Positions 19,916 through 31,449 of a stretch of 64,000 nt of DNA are shown one piece after another. This DNA comes from Tuctoria greenei (lineage: Eukaryota > Streptophyta > Magnoliopsida > Poales > Poaceae), in assembly GCA_036927565.1 (NCBI GenBank), contig JAYESD010000001.1, positions 281,863,560 through 281,927,559 on the forward strand. Reading direction: 5' to 3'. Below the pieces are notes generated by a model. That model had not been told where the DNA came from and searched no databases. It saw only the letters and a program-made list of their open reading frames with translations. The stretch's first letter is position 1. Each line of letters opens with the position of its first letter. The translations under genes were made by a program, and so were the position numbers.

Positions 19916-20766
19916 TGTCGGTACCCTGAGTACCGAATACCCCTTGGAACTGCAAAAAGAGCAAAGGAACTTCACCTGTTTGAGTCGAAGACCTCCGAAG
20001 GCCCCACGTGTCATACAGGACCAGACCTGCCTCCCTTCTATGGTTAGTCCTTGTGCTGCCACGTGTATCCTGCAATCGGAGCTACATCCCCCACATGGGA
20101 TAGCTCCAGGCTAAATACTTGTGTGGCACCCTCGGACCTAACCCCCGACAGAGGGAAGCTCCGGTTCTGACACGTGTACAACACCACCAGACCTACCCAT
20201 CCCAGACATAAAGCTCCAGAGCTGCCACGCGTCCAACCGCCAGACCTTCAGCTTCAACAAGCTGACTGGTGGGCCCTCAATGGCTCAGACCTTCAGGGGG
20301 CAATTAAAGACTTCAAGACCCGATTAAGCGTCATTAATACCATCTTACACACGATCAGAGGGCCCTTAATACCAGTAATGGCACTGTCAAGGCGCATTAC
20401 CACACTATTAAGGGTAATTAAGCTCATTTATTGTGTATTAAGCATCAGTAACCGCCAGGCCCACATGTCGGGCCAGGCTAACGATGTAATGATTAGTACT
20501 TGTACTATAAAAGGATTGGTCGAGTGATACATAGAGAGGACTCTTCTAGACTTGGCTCAAACACAAGCCCATGAGCTCTCAAAAGCTTAATACAACAACT
20601 ACACACCCCGTGAAGTAGGGTATTACGCTTAGGCAACCCGAACCACGTAAATCCTCGTGTCAACTTGCCATCGTGTTCTGAATCTCTGTGCGCCCACTAC
20701 CGAACTACAAACTCCGTGGGCTACCAACAATAGTACCAGGAGAATTGCCAGAACCAAACTCCGACA
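19916..20766 (+). repeat. 5' LTR of element D
   Basis: 851 bp from TGTCGGTACC to CTCCGACA. The TATA box TATAAAAG is at 20506-20513. Same family as the LTRs of B in inverse orientation. Confidence 0.9.
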
Positions 20767-20768
20767 AT

Positions 20769-20786
20769 TGGCGCGCCAGGTAGGGG
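20769..20786 (+). other. Primer-binding site of element D
   Basis: TGGCGCGCCAGGTAGGGG, two bases after the LTR end. The tRNA was not identified from sequence alone. Confidence 0.8.
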
Positions 20787-20802
20787 CGCTCGAGATTCAA
20801 GG

Positions 20803-22596
20803 ATGGTGAACTCTGTTGCTGGATCGTCCAACGGCAGCCCTGCTGCGCAACCTGCTGGAGGCAATCCCTCCAACATGCAGCAGCCAGGAGGTGCTGTGAC
20901 TCCAGCAGAAGTCATGCCACCACCACCACTGTCCGCATCGGCGAATCAAGCGGACAACAAGATGGGGCGTCCGCGTAGGTCACTGCATCGGTGAACAATA
21001 ACCCTGAACATGCGCTCCATGCTGTGCGTGCTCTTCTCCAACGTCCACCGCCTCTAGGAGCATCCCAGGGTGCAATGGACCAGTGGACAGCTGATGTGGA
21101 CCATCTCGTTGCAGCAGCAGCCGATCGCATCAGCAACCAAGGTCCTCCCCCATCGAGGCGGGCCCCATCGCAACATCGGACCATGTCGGGTAGACTTGGT
21201 CTGCACGCTTCACAACACATGAAGCGTGCTGCGTCTCAACAGGCGACGTCGCTGCCTTCCGGGGTGCGACGTACCCATACGGTAACCAGGCTTTTGACTC
21301 ATGATCTCCGGGTGGATCTTGATCCTCATTACCGTCAACAGGACGGCCGCGTCCACATCGAGCGTGCTCGCGAGAGGCGAGAAGCTCAGGACAGTCCTGC
21401 TCCCGAGGGAGTAGGAGGAGGCTGTTCTACCCTGGCCATGCACCTACGCATGGTGAGATGGCCGCATAAGTTACGGCCTCACCTGCCGAAGAAATTTGAT
21501 GGGACTGTCAATCCTGCCGAATTTCTTCAAATCTACTCCACCGCAATCCTTGCGGCTGGAGGCAATGAGGCTGTAATGGCCAATTATTTCCCCGTGGCTT
21601 TGACTGGGACCGCCATGTCTTGGTTCATGAGCCTCCCGCACGACTCCATCAACAGTTGGGCGGAATTGTGCCAACAGTTCACTGCCAACTTCGGGAGTTC
21701 ATATACCCGACCAGGCACAGAACTGGACCTTTTTGCTGTCAAGCAGAAGGGGGGAGAGTCCCTGCGATCCTTCATCCAGAGGTTATCCAAGGTACGAAAC
21801 ACCATACCTTCTATCTCAAGCGCTTCAGTTATTGTGGCATTTAGACAAGGCGTACGAGACAAGAAGATGCTAGAGAAGCTGGCGACCAAGGAAGTCACCA
21901 GTGTCACGGAACTCTTCAGCTTGGAAGACAAGTGCACCAAAGCTGCGGAGGGCCGTGAAATGCATTCCCAACACCTCCGGAGAACAACAAAAGTCCTCAA
22001 AGGGTGAATCCACTACCTCCGAGAGTGGTAAGAAGAAGAAAAAGTCCAACGGTAAGAAGAAGCCGTCGGCCGGCACACCTACAGTCGCTGCTGCCGCAGC
22101 TCCGGGTGGCCGGGAGCCACACCCCGAGAAACGACCTCGGCCGTCGTCTGAAGACGGTGGAAGCTCCAAGATGTGTTGTCCCATACACAAGACGAAAAAC
22201 CACAACTTGGAAGGTTGCCGAGAGGTCCAGAACCTTACCTAGCGCTACAACAAGCGCAGGGAAGAAGTTCCTTTCCATCAAAGGGAAGGAAAACAAAAAG
22301 TCGACGAAGCTCCGGCTAAAGAGGAGTTAGGCTTTCAGGACCCTAAAAAGGTCTTGAAGGCCGTTTACACCTCCGTCGACGATGACTCCGACAACGAGCG
22401 TCGAAAGACCATGACCACCATCTTTGGTGGTTCATGGGACATCACCTCCCTCCGTGTCCTCAAGACAATGCGGCGAGACATGGCCTCAGTAGCTTCCACC
22501 GCCAGGGCGGAGCCGCACCGGAAGTGGATGGACACTGCCATCACTTTCGACGCTTCAGACTGCCCTTGGAACATGATCAGAGCTGGCTAACTCCCA
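20803..22596 (+). pseudogene. gag: Element D gag, two frameshifts and stops
   Basis: ATG 20803 (MVNS) opens frame 1; a frameshift near 20980 moves to frame 3 (20991-22007). The gag core there (HLPKKFDGTVNPAEFLQIYS, ALTGTAMSWFMSLPHDSIN, SFIQRLSKVRNTIP) is intact. A second frameshift near 21980 returns to frame 1 with a Lys-rich tail and the intact finger CPIHKTKNHNLEGC (CX2HX4HX4C). Stops follow at 22240-22242 and 22588-22590. Compared with B it lacks the TGA after SSYT, so each copy decayed on its own. Confidence 0.85.
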
Positions 22597-23268
22597 TTGA
22601 TGGTATATCCGACCATCAACAACATCCAACTCCACCATGTGATGGTGGACGGAGGTTCGAGGCTGAACCTCATAAGCTTCAAAGCTTTCATCAAGCTTCA
22701 GCTCCGGCCTTCAGATCTTCGCCCCTCCCGACCTTTCTCTGGAGTAGGTCTGAGGGCCATAACTCCACTCGGTGCCATTACTCTCCTGGTGACCTTTGGG
22801 ACTTGGGAGAATTACCGCACTAAGAAGTTGGTCTTCGACGTTGCATAGATCAACTTGCCATTTAACACCATCTTGGACAGGCTATCCTTGTACCAATTCA
22901 TGGCTGCTGCTCATTATGGCTACTTGGTGTTGAAGATGCCAACACCAGTAGGTGTTCTCCGGATCTGCGGAGATCGCACCACCGGAGTTACTGATCTGGA
23001 AGAACTTCATGCACTTGCTAAAATGCCGGAGGAAAAATCCAGAAAGGAGCAAGCTCTGAAACCCCCGAGCATTCGTCATCGAGGTTCAACCTCTGCACCT
23101 CGTGTGCAACCAAGTGGCGACACTAACATTCCCGTCAAAGTCGTCCAAATTGGTTCCGACGCTGCTCAGACCACCCGTATATCAGGAGGTCTGAACGAAA
23201 AATAGGAACTTGCGCTCATCATTTTCCTTCGGGCTAATGTCGATGTGTTTGCCTGACAACCGTCACAA
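22597..23268 (+). pseudogene. pol: Element D protease-like segment
   Basis: Same frame as the end of gag. HHVMVDGGSRLNLISF is the probable retropepsin active-site region (DGG), followed by ITPLGAITLLVTFG, a stop near 22848, FNTILDRLSLYQF and a linker ending with TAG 23203-23205. The latter lies at the same codon as the TAG 14349-14351 in B. Confidence 0.7.
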
Positions 23269-24290
23269 ATGCCTGGGATTCCTAGGGAAGTGATTGAGCA
23301 CAATCTGAAGATTTGTCCCGACGCTCGGTCTGTACATCAGAAGCCTCGGAAGAAATCAGTAGAGCGACAAAACTTCATACGTCAAGAAGTGAAGAAGTTG
23401 CTTGAAGCTGGATTCATCCGAGAAGCCTTCCACCCAAAATGGCTGGCAAACCCAGTCGTTGTACCAAAGGCCGGCGGGAAACTTCAGATGTGTATCGACT
23501 ACACTACACTGAATAAGGCATGTCCTAAGGATCCATTCCCACTACCTAGAATAGATCAGATAGTGGATTCTACCTCCGGGTGCGAATTACTGTGTTTCCT
23601 AGACGCATATTTTGAGTACCATCAAATCAGAATGTCTAGGGAAGATGAAGAGCATACTTCCTTCATCACAGTAGATGGATTATATTGTTACACTGCCATG
23701 CCATTCGTTCTTAAAAATGCTGCTTCAACATTTGTACGAGCTATGTACAAAATGTTTGGAGAGCTCATCAGAGATGTAGTGGAAGTGTACATCGATGACA
23801 TCGTCGTCAAGATCAAGAACAAGGAGTCATTTTTGACACCTTGCAAGCTGTCTTCGATAAGTTGCGAATCACACGCATGAAGCTGAACTCGTACAAGTGT
23901 GTCTTCGGGGTTAGCTTCGGAAAGATTCTTGGATTCTTGGTGAACCACCGAGGAATAGAAGCAAATCCGACGAAGATTAAAGCTATTGAAGACATGAGGC
24001 CACCAACTCGCATCAAGGACATCCAGAAGCTAACTGGATGCCAAGCTACCCTCAACCGATTCATCTCAAGACTGGCGGAACGAGCGCTACCCTTCTTCAA
24101 GTTATTGAGGAAGTCCGAACCATTCCAATGGTCTGAAGAAGCAGAAAAGGCATTCCAGGAGCTGAAGCAGCTCCTCACCACTCTACCAACCCTGGTAGCT
24201 CCGAATACTGGTGAGCAACTTCTGCTTTACATTTTGGCAACTAACGAAGTTGTCAGCATGGTCCTGGTTGCGGAAAGACCAGAAACATAC
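23269..24290 (+). pseudogene. pol: Element D reverse transcriptase, one frameshift
   Basis: RT motifs run in frame 1 to about 23850 (VVPKAGGKLQMCIDYTTLNK, LLCFLDAYFEYHQI, active site VYIDDIVVKI). A frameshift near 23840-23860 moves to frame 3, where RITRMKLNSYKCVFGV, VNHRGIEANPTKIKAI and FKLLRKSEPFQWSEEAEKAF follow. Catalytic aspartates are present, but the shift breaks the protein. Confidence 0.85.
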
Positions 24291-24600
24291 CCACTTCAGG
24301 AGCCCAGACCCCTTCGGAAGGGTCTGAAGCTACCTGAAGGCGAGTCTGGGTCCCAGCTCCCAGACCCGGATCCTCAAGGCAAGATGGCAGAGGAGCCACC
24401 TCCTCCAAGTGGAGGAGTCACTGTTACTGAACAAGAAGATCCGAACACCTTCAGGAAGGTCCGGCTCACTTCAGACGAAGCTTCGGGTTCCTCCAGCAGG
24501 AACCCAGAGGTCCCCGAAGAAGGTCTGGACCCCTCCGGGAGAGTTCGGGTTGATGAGGAGGAAGTTTCAGGCCCCTTCGGGAGGGTCCAGACAGTCCAAC
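24290..24600 (+). repeat. Hairpin-repeat, Pro/Ser-rich spacer between RT and RNase H in pol of D
   Basis: Counterpart of 13000-13424 in B. It contains inverted repeats such as GACCCCTTCGGAAGGGTC (24308-24325) and related ones near 24450, 24530 and 24580. Here it is open in the pol frame and would add about 100 residues, rich in Pro, Ser, Gly and Glu, between the polymerase and RNase H domains. Confidence 0.6.
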
Positions 24601-26792
24601 GCCCAGTGTACTTCATCAACAAAGTACTCCATGACGCCAAGACTCAGTACCTGGAGGTGTATAAGCTGCTCTAAGCAGTTCTTATTGCCTCTAGGAAGCT
24701 TCGACATTACTTCCAAGCTCACAAGATTTTAGTGGTAACTTCTTATCCACTGCGTGCAATCTTGCATAACCCCAACTCTACTGGGAACATTGCAAAGTGG
24801 CCAGTGGAATTGGCCGAGTTCGATCTTGAATTCATCCCAACACAAGCAATTAAGAGTAAAGCACTGGCGGACTTTGTGACGGAATAGACCCCCTGTCCAT
24901 CAAATCCTGGGGGCCCCAGTGAGCAGAAGCTGGAACCCAAGGTTCCGGTTTTCACCGAGCCTCACTGGACTCTCTACTTTGACGGCTCCGTGCAGAAGCA
25001 GGGGGGCGGAGCTGGAGTCCTTCTCCTCACTCCGACCGGGGAGAAGGTCAAATACATGGTTCACCTTGACTTCAAGGCGACCAACAACATGGTGGAGTAT
25101 AAAGCACTAATCTATGGGCTCAAGGTGGCACTATCGTATGGTGTCAAGCAGCTGTTGGTAAAGGGTGATTCACAGCTCGTTATAAAGCAAGTCAAAGGTG
25201 AATGCTGATGCAACAACCCTCAACTAGCTGCATACCTACTAGAAGTCCAGATGCTTCACAAGGACTTCGACGTCTTGGATCTTTGGCATGTCCATCGTCT
25301 CAACAACGCTGAAGCCGACGAACTCTCGACGAAAGCTTCAACCGAAGCTCTGGTTCCCGACATAACCTTCGTCCGGAGATTGTCAAGACCAACAGCTCAG
25401 CCTGCTGAACTGAGCGAAGGGGGCAAGACCAGCACCTCGAAGCTGGCGGTCCCGATGGCCCTGTTACCATGGCGTCCATCAAGGGTCGTAGGTGCTGCAG
25501 GAAGCTCCGAGCAACCCAACACGCAAGACTCAAATCCTCAAGTTAGCTCCAATGCATGGATTTCAAAGATCCAGAGCTACTTGAAAGACAATTTCCTTCC
25601 TGAAGATAATGTATCCGCTGACCGGATAGTCAGATTGGCTAAAAGATACACACTGGTAGAAGGGGATCTCTACCGGCGTGGTTCCAACGGTGTCCAAATG
25701 CGGTGCATTACATGGGAAGAAGGATGCGAGCTCCTCGCAGAAATCCATAGAGGCGAGTGTGGGAACCACACGTCTTCTTGCGCGCTGGTCGGTAAAGCCT
25801 TCCGGCATGATTTTTACTGGCCTACAACACTCCAGGATGCAACCGAGGTAGTGAAGAAATGTGAAGCATGCTAGTTCTATGCAATGAAAATTCACACACC
25901 AGCTCAACCTCTATAAATGATACCTCCTACATGGCCATTCGTTGTGTGGGGGATGGATATCTTGGGACCTTTCCCAAGAGCCATTGGAGGTTACAAGTTC
26001 CTATATGTTGCCATCGACAAGTTCACCAAATGGCCGGAAGCAACTCCAGTTGTGACAATAAACAAGCAATCAACTATCAATTTCTTGCAGTCCATCGTAT
26101 GCAGATTTGGAGTCCCAAACAAGATCATTACTGACAACGGGACCCAATTCACAAGCTCTGCATTCCAAGGATATTGTGAAGACCTCGGCATTCAGGTCAG
26201 CTACGCTTCTGTAGCTCACCCAGCAAGCAATGGCCAAGCTGAGAGAGCAAATGCAGAAATCCTAAAAGGACTCAAGATGCGCACATATGAGCGCCTGAAA
26301 AAACATGGAGCCAACTGGATCGAAAAGCTTCCGCCTACCCTGTGGGCCAACAGGATAACTCCAAACCGGTCAACTGTAGAGACACCCTTCTTCTTGGTGT
26401 ACGGAGCTGAAGCAGTCCTTCCTCCAGAAATCACCTTGGGGTCGCTCTGGGTCCGGACCTTCGACGATGCCACGCAGGACCAGCTCCGGCGTGAAGACCT
26501 TGACCTCGTTGAAGAGGGAAGGTGTCGAGCAGCTATTCGGAATGCCCGATACCGCCAAGCTCTTCGGTGCTATCACCAAAGGCATGTTCACAACCGACAG
26601 ATCGAGGAAGGCGATCTGGTGCTACGGAGAATACAAACTCAAGAAGAATTAAACAAACTCTCCCCCAACTGGGAAGGACCCTTCCGAGTGATCAAAGTAT
26701 CCCGTCCCGGATGTGTTCGCTTGGCAACTGAGGATGGGACACCTCTCCCTAATCCTTGGAGCATTGAGCACCTCCCTAAGTTCTACGCTTAA
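24601..26792 (+). pseudogene. pol: Element D pol segment: RNase H pair and integrase, several stops
   Basis: All in frame 3. QRPVYFINKVLHDAK starts the first RNase H part; a TAA lies at 24672-24674, a TAG near 24885 and a TGA near 25205. The archaeal-type RNase H (YFDGSVQ, NNMVEYKALI, KGDSQLVIKQV, NNAEADELS) and the integrase finger (HRGECGNHTS to CEAC) follow, with stops near 25872 and 25914. The integrase core is open: WGMDILGPF, ITDNGTQF and SNGQAERAN with the catalytic Glu at 26241-26243, which B has lost. The GPF module (WEGPFRVIKV) ends the protein at 26790-26792. Confidence 0.87.
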
Positions 26793-27677
26793 TATCACGG
26801 AGGTGAGTCCATAGTTACATGTGGTGTATGTTATAGAGTCATTGTACAGAGTCGGGTAGCTCCTCCGGGAGAATAGCCGGACCTTTCCCGGAAGGTCCGC
26901 AAAGTTTAGTCAACACTTGGAGTAGTCTTAGAACTAAAAGTGTAGCTAGCTACCTTGGGTCAAACGAGAAACAAAACACACTTAGCCTGGTTCCGTACCT
27001 AAGAGTGTACTTGTTTCCCCTGTACCCCAGACCTATAATGAAAGACATCATTATGTGAAAACAGACTCCACGTGCATTTATTTTGTACAGGCTCAATATT
27101 TTTTATTTTTCTCTTTCTTGTCTATAACAAAGTTGTGCAATTCTTAATAACCTTTAGCTCGACCAATTCATATATAATTCAAGTTGAATTGTCAATTCTT
27201 TCGGGTCTAAACACTGTTAATGGTCTACTCGTCTGAATGCCGCCAAGCCAAACTAGGTCCAGAGTGTGCTATCAACTTAGCCTGGTCCTATACCCTAAGT
27301 ACGCCACTCTACCTACACCCCGGCAGGCCGAAGTAAGGCGAGTCCAGAAACGATCGGACCTGGAGAAAACAAGCCAGTGCACTTGACTATATGTAAAATT
27401 GCGTTCGACATAAAATTTTCTTTCGATAACAGTAAGCCGCAAACGAGTTCTAGATAAGAAATGGATTTTACTATTTTTCTTGACTTCAGTGTGCAGGAAA
27501 ATAAAGATCTCATGATGATGGTGGATGAAGCCGGAGCTATCAAATCTCCGACACCCCCTAAGGTGGTCTACTGTCGATGTTTCAAACATTGATAGTAGAC
27601 ATCGCCGGAGCTACAAAGTTCTGGCAAATCCAGGGGGCCAGCCGTCAACGTGAAGAAAATATGGTGGGAAGACTCCC
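26793..27677. repeat. Convergent spacer of D, left half, up to insertion of C
   Basis: Non-coding; aligns by eye with the reverse complement of 9930-10805. It includes a hairpin GGACCTTTCCCGGAAGGTCC (26879-26898) soon after the pol stop and GGAGCT...AGCTCC-type repeats near 27535 and 27604. Element C interrupts it at 27677/37919. Confidence 0.65.
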
Positions 27678-29112
27678 TGTAAGTGCATCTAGGATATCCC
27701 TTGTGGGTTTTGGCTAATTGATGATAAACATATGAGATCCTAATGAAACTACTGAGATAATTGCAGGACAAACAAGTGAAACATTTCGGTACACACAAAA
27801 AGGTGAAAAATGAAGTGGTGTTCAAAGAGAAATACTTTGATGAAGCTTGGAAGACTAAAATAGATTTTGAATGTATAGGGAGTGTATGAAAGACACACTC
27901 CAAGAGCTCACAACTTTGCGCGAGGGTAAGGGATTAAAACTAACCTAACTTTAACAAAGCACCGGACTAGTCCGATCATGGACCAGACTAGTCCGTTCAC
28001 CTTTCTGGAATCCCACTCACAAGGAGACCGGACTAGTCCGTTCATCCACCGGACTAGTCCTTTGATGTTTCTGGAGTCTCTCATACTGAGGGACCGGACT
28101 AGTCCGATCATTGACCGGACTAGTCCGTTGAACTTTTTGTAATCTCCCATTCGTGGAGATAGGACTAGTCTGCAGACTAGTCTGATGAACTTTCTGGAGT
28201 CACTATCACACAGCACCGGACTAGTCCGATGTTGGACCGGACTAGTCCGGCAAACTTTCTGGACCTCAAAACACATTGGAACCGGACAAGTCCGGACTTG
28301 CACCGAACTAGTCTGGTGTTAGGGTTTTTCAACGGCTAGCTTTTGGAAACCCTATTAATAGAGAGTCCACGACTTTCCTATCAACACACACGTCGAATAT
28401 TGATCAAAGAGCAAACCCTAGCGCCGCCACTTCATCCCAAGAGCCCAAAACACATCTCCCCACACATCTAAAGTTCAAAAAGAGTGAAATCAATTGAACA
28501 CTTGGATTCGGGATTGGGAGATCGTCATTCTTTCATTGCGAGCTCTTGGGGTTTGATGTTTCTACACTCATACTCTGCATTGTAATACTTTGGAGTGTAC
28601 TTGATCACTTTTTCATTGTAATTCTCGTGGGAGCCCTCAACGTGTGAGGTTGCCCCACAAACTTGGTGATTACCCGTGATAGTGGAATCAAGTCGGCCTT
28701 CGTGGTGACGTGAGGAGGGAAAGGGTTGGAGACCCGGCTCTGTGTGAGCTTCCTCAACGAGGACGTAGATCTCGTGGTGAGATCGAACCTCAGGAAAAAT
28801 TCGTGTGTCTTGTGTCTCATTTACTTTAAATTTTGTTCATTAGATAATTTGAGTGCTAAACTTCAACATAAGGCAATTAGAAGTTACACCTGCATTCTTA
28901 TATTAATATCAAGTACAAATATCAGTTGTTCTCAATTTCACTGCTAAAGAAATTTATTTTCCCAATTAACACCTGATCAACACACATAATTTTTGCACAC
29001 CGGGCTAGTCCGCCCACACAACCGGACTAGTCCGGCCAACTAAGTTTTGACGATTCTATTAAGTGTGCAGGAAATTCAAAAGGCCTATTCACCCCCCTCT
29101 AGGCCACATTCA
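27678..29112 (+). repeat. 5' LTR of element C
   Basis: 1,435 bp, TGTAAGTGCATCTAGG to CCACATTCA. It carries a palindrome array (27961-28320), a TATA position that reads TATTAATA (28353-28360; TATAAATA in the 3' LTR) and two more palindromes (29000-29040) about 80 bp before its end, then TTCACCCCCCTCTAGG. Confidence 0.95.
27961..28320 (+). promoter_or_regulatory. Array of CCGGACTAGTCCGG palindromes in the LTR of C
   Basis: About twelve units of core CGGACTAGTCCG, many extended to ACCGGACTAGTCCGGT, spaced 18-55 bp and often in pairs (for example near 27963, 28030, 28095, 28116, 28217 and 28236). They lie 30-400 bp upstream of the TATA position. Palindrome islands of the type CACCGGACTGTCCGGTG are described in Sirevirus LTRs and are thought to be regulatory; here the centre is ACTAGT. 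Confidence 0.8.
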
Positions 29113-29114
29113 AT

Positions 29115-29126
29115 TGGTATCAGAGC
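29115..29126 (+). other. Primer-binding site of element C
   Basis: TGGTATCAGAGC, two bases after the LTR, complementary to the 3' end of plant initiator methionine tRNA and typical of copia elements. Confidence 0.9.
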
Positions 29127-29166
29127 AAGGTTCTCCACCAACGAGACTCACATCTCGGAGAGATCA

Positions 29167-31436
29167 ATGGCCTCTGAGAAGAACAACGATATCTCGAAGA
29201 TGAACATCAATGAGGAGGAACAAGAAACTAAAGCTTTTGATGTGCTGAAAGAGAGCCCACACGATGATGAAGAAGTGCGACAATTGAAGGCACTTCTGAG
29301 AAAGAAGCTGCTAGGACAAAAAGGAAAGGAAGAAGAGAAGACGACGGGGAGCGGTCATCACGACTACTCCCGACAGCCTTACAACTACAACCGTCTCAAC
29401 TCAAACAACCATTATCTTTCTATTCCTATGGGAAAACCTCCACAGTTTGACGGAAGTGACTATACAATGTGGAAGTACAACATGAAGATGCATCTAATAT
29501 CCCTAAATCCTAGTCTATGGCACATCGTTTGCACTGGCATAGATATCCCGGACACGGATGAAGAACTCACCCCAGAACAAGAACAAGAGATTCACAGAAA
29601 TGCACAAGCCGTTGCCGTGATCACATCATCATTAAGTAGAGAGGAATTCACCAAGATTGATGGCTTAGAAAGTGCAAAGGAAATCTGGGATACACTTAAG
29701 ACGGCTCACGAAGGAAATAGATCGGTTCGTGAAGCAAAAATAGAAATGCTTGAAGGAGAGTTGGGGAGATTCGCTATTGAAGAAGGCGAATCACCTCAAG
29801 ACATGTACAACCGGATGAAGGCAATCATCAACAAGTTACGTGCCTATGGAAGTAAGAAATGGATGGATCACGAGGTAGTCAAGAGAATGATTAGAGCCTT
29901 CATGCCAAGAAATGTCACACTCTGCTCAATGATTAGAGAAAGCCCCGGTTTTCATAAATTGACCCCCGATGAGTTGTTGGGGAAGATCATAAATCACGAG
30001 ATGATGGAGAAAGAGGCAAAATACGTCAAAGACTTGGCCGAACTTACTTCCTCCAAAAGGAAAGAGGTCGCTCTCAAAGCTACACGCCGACCAAAACTCA
30101 AAGAAGCTCGTGAAGATCAAGACGATGGGCACACAAGTGACGAGAGCACCGATCTTGATGATGAGAAAATGGTACTCTTTATCAAGAAGTTCAAGCGAAT
30201 TATGAAAAGAAGACACGGCAACAACTCAAATGAAGGCAAAAGCAAGGACAAAGGAAAATCCAAGGCTCGACGCACTTGCTACAACTACGGAGAGTATGGT
30301 CACTTCATGATGGACTGCCCCTATGAAGAAAACAAAAAGAAGAAGGAAACAAGATCTCAAGAAAAGAAAAATTTCAGAAAAAGAAGACAAAACCATCAAG
30401 CTCACATTGGCAAGGAGTGGGACTCAAACGACGAGTCCTCCTCCGATGAAGAAGAAGAGATGGCCACTATTGCAATCAAGAAGCCTACTATGAAGGCCAC
30501 ACTCTTTCCAAACATGGGAGGACAGGACATGAACAACCACACTTGCCTTATGGCTAAGGAAGGCAAGAAAAAGGTACAGCTCACTCCTCCTACGCTAAAT
30601 TCCTCTATTGATGACTTTGACAGCTCTAGCGATAACGAAGAAATGTTTAGAGGACTAAGTAAAATTGCTCTAAAGAAAATGGAAATGTTGTCGAACGAAA
30701 TTTTTGAGAGGGAAGAACTTCTTGATCGACAAGAAGATATGCTCATCCGTGAAAGGAAGAGATATCAAGAAGTTGAAAAGCTTCTCGAGCTTGAAAGAGA
30801 GAAGAACAAGTCGCTTGAAGTTGAGCTAGCCTTGAGTAAGGAAACTTACTCAAAGCTAAAGACTCGCATATTGCAATCAAGGAAGAACTTGCTAACTTGT
30901 CAAAAGTTAACAAGATCCTTGAGGTGCAAGTTGAGTCGCTCAAGCAAAGTGACTCTTCTTCCTCCAAGAGCTCTTCCTCCAAAGATATGAGTTCGACAAC
31001 AATCAGAACTTGCACTTGCTCTAGTAATAAGAATATTATTTCTAATACATCAACTTCTCGTAATATGCATGCCCCTCCAAGAGGCATCTTTGATAAGGAG
31101 AAGATCAAATATGCACGCAGTGCATACATGGTCACTAGACCTCCTAATATCAAAGATGGCCTTGGTTTTGATAAGAACAAACACATGCCTACTTCTAATC
31201 ATGCTAAGAATAGAATTGTCTTTGTCAAGGAAAAATCTCATGAATCTGAACCACAAACATTGTTTCATACATTTAATGCTTCTTATGTTCTTATGAAAGC
31301 CAAAAATGGAAGAGTCATTGCAAAATATACAGGGCCACACCACAAGAACTTGAAAACTTGTGTGTGGGTGCCAAAGACTCTTGTGACTAACCTGAGAGGA
31401 CCCAAGCAAGCTTGGGTACCTAAAACCAAGGAATAA
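29167..31436 (+). pseudogene. gag: Element C gag, one frameshift
   Basis: ATG 29167 is the first start after the PBS; an open frame runs to 30990. The copia gag core contains GKPPQFDGSDYTMWKYNMKM, LWHIVCTGID, KEIWDTLKTAHEGN and GESPQDMYNRMK. The nucleocapsid knuckle reads CYNYGEYGHFMMDC, with Tyr (30286-30288) for the second Cys of CX2CX4HX4C; F and H keep Cys. Next come a Lys/Glu-rich part and a coiled coil (about 30640-30860). A frameshift near 30860 moves to another frame, which continues (KVNKILEVQVESLK, FDKEKIKYARSAYMV, HTFNASYVLMK, KQAWVPKTKE) to TAA 31434-31436. The long C-terminal extension is typical of Sirevirus gag. Confidence 0.85.
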
Positions 31437-31449
31437 TTCTTTTTTGCAG

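Noticed and set aside
27961..28320. Regularly repeated palindromes as a CRISPR-like array
   Set aside because: Spacing and unit sequence vary, there are no unique spacers of constant length and no cas genes, and the place inside an LTR explains them.
29115..29126. tRNA fragment at TGGTATCAGAGC
   Set aside because: This is the primer-binding site next to an LTR; no tRNA cloverleaf follows.
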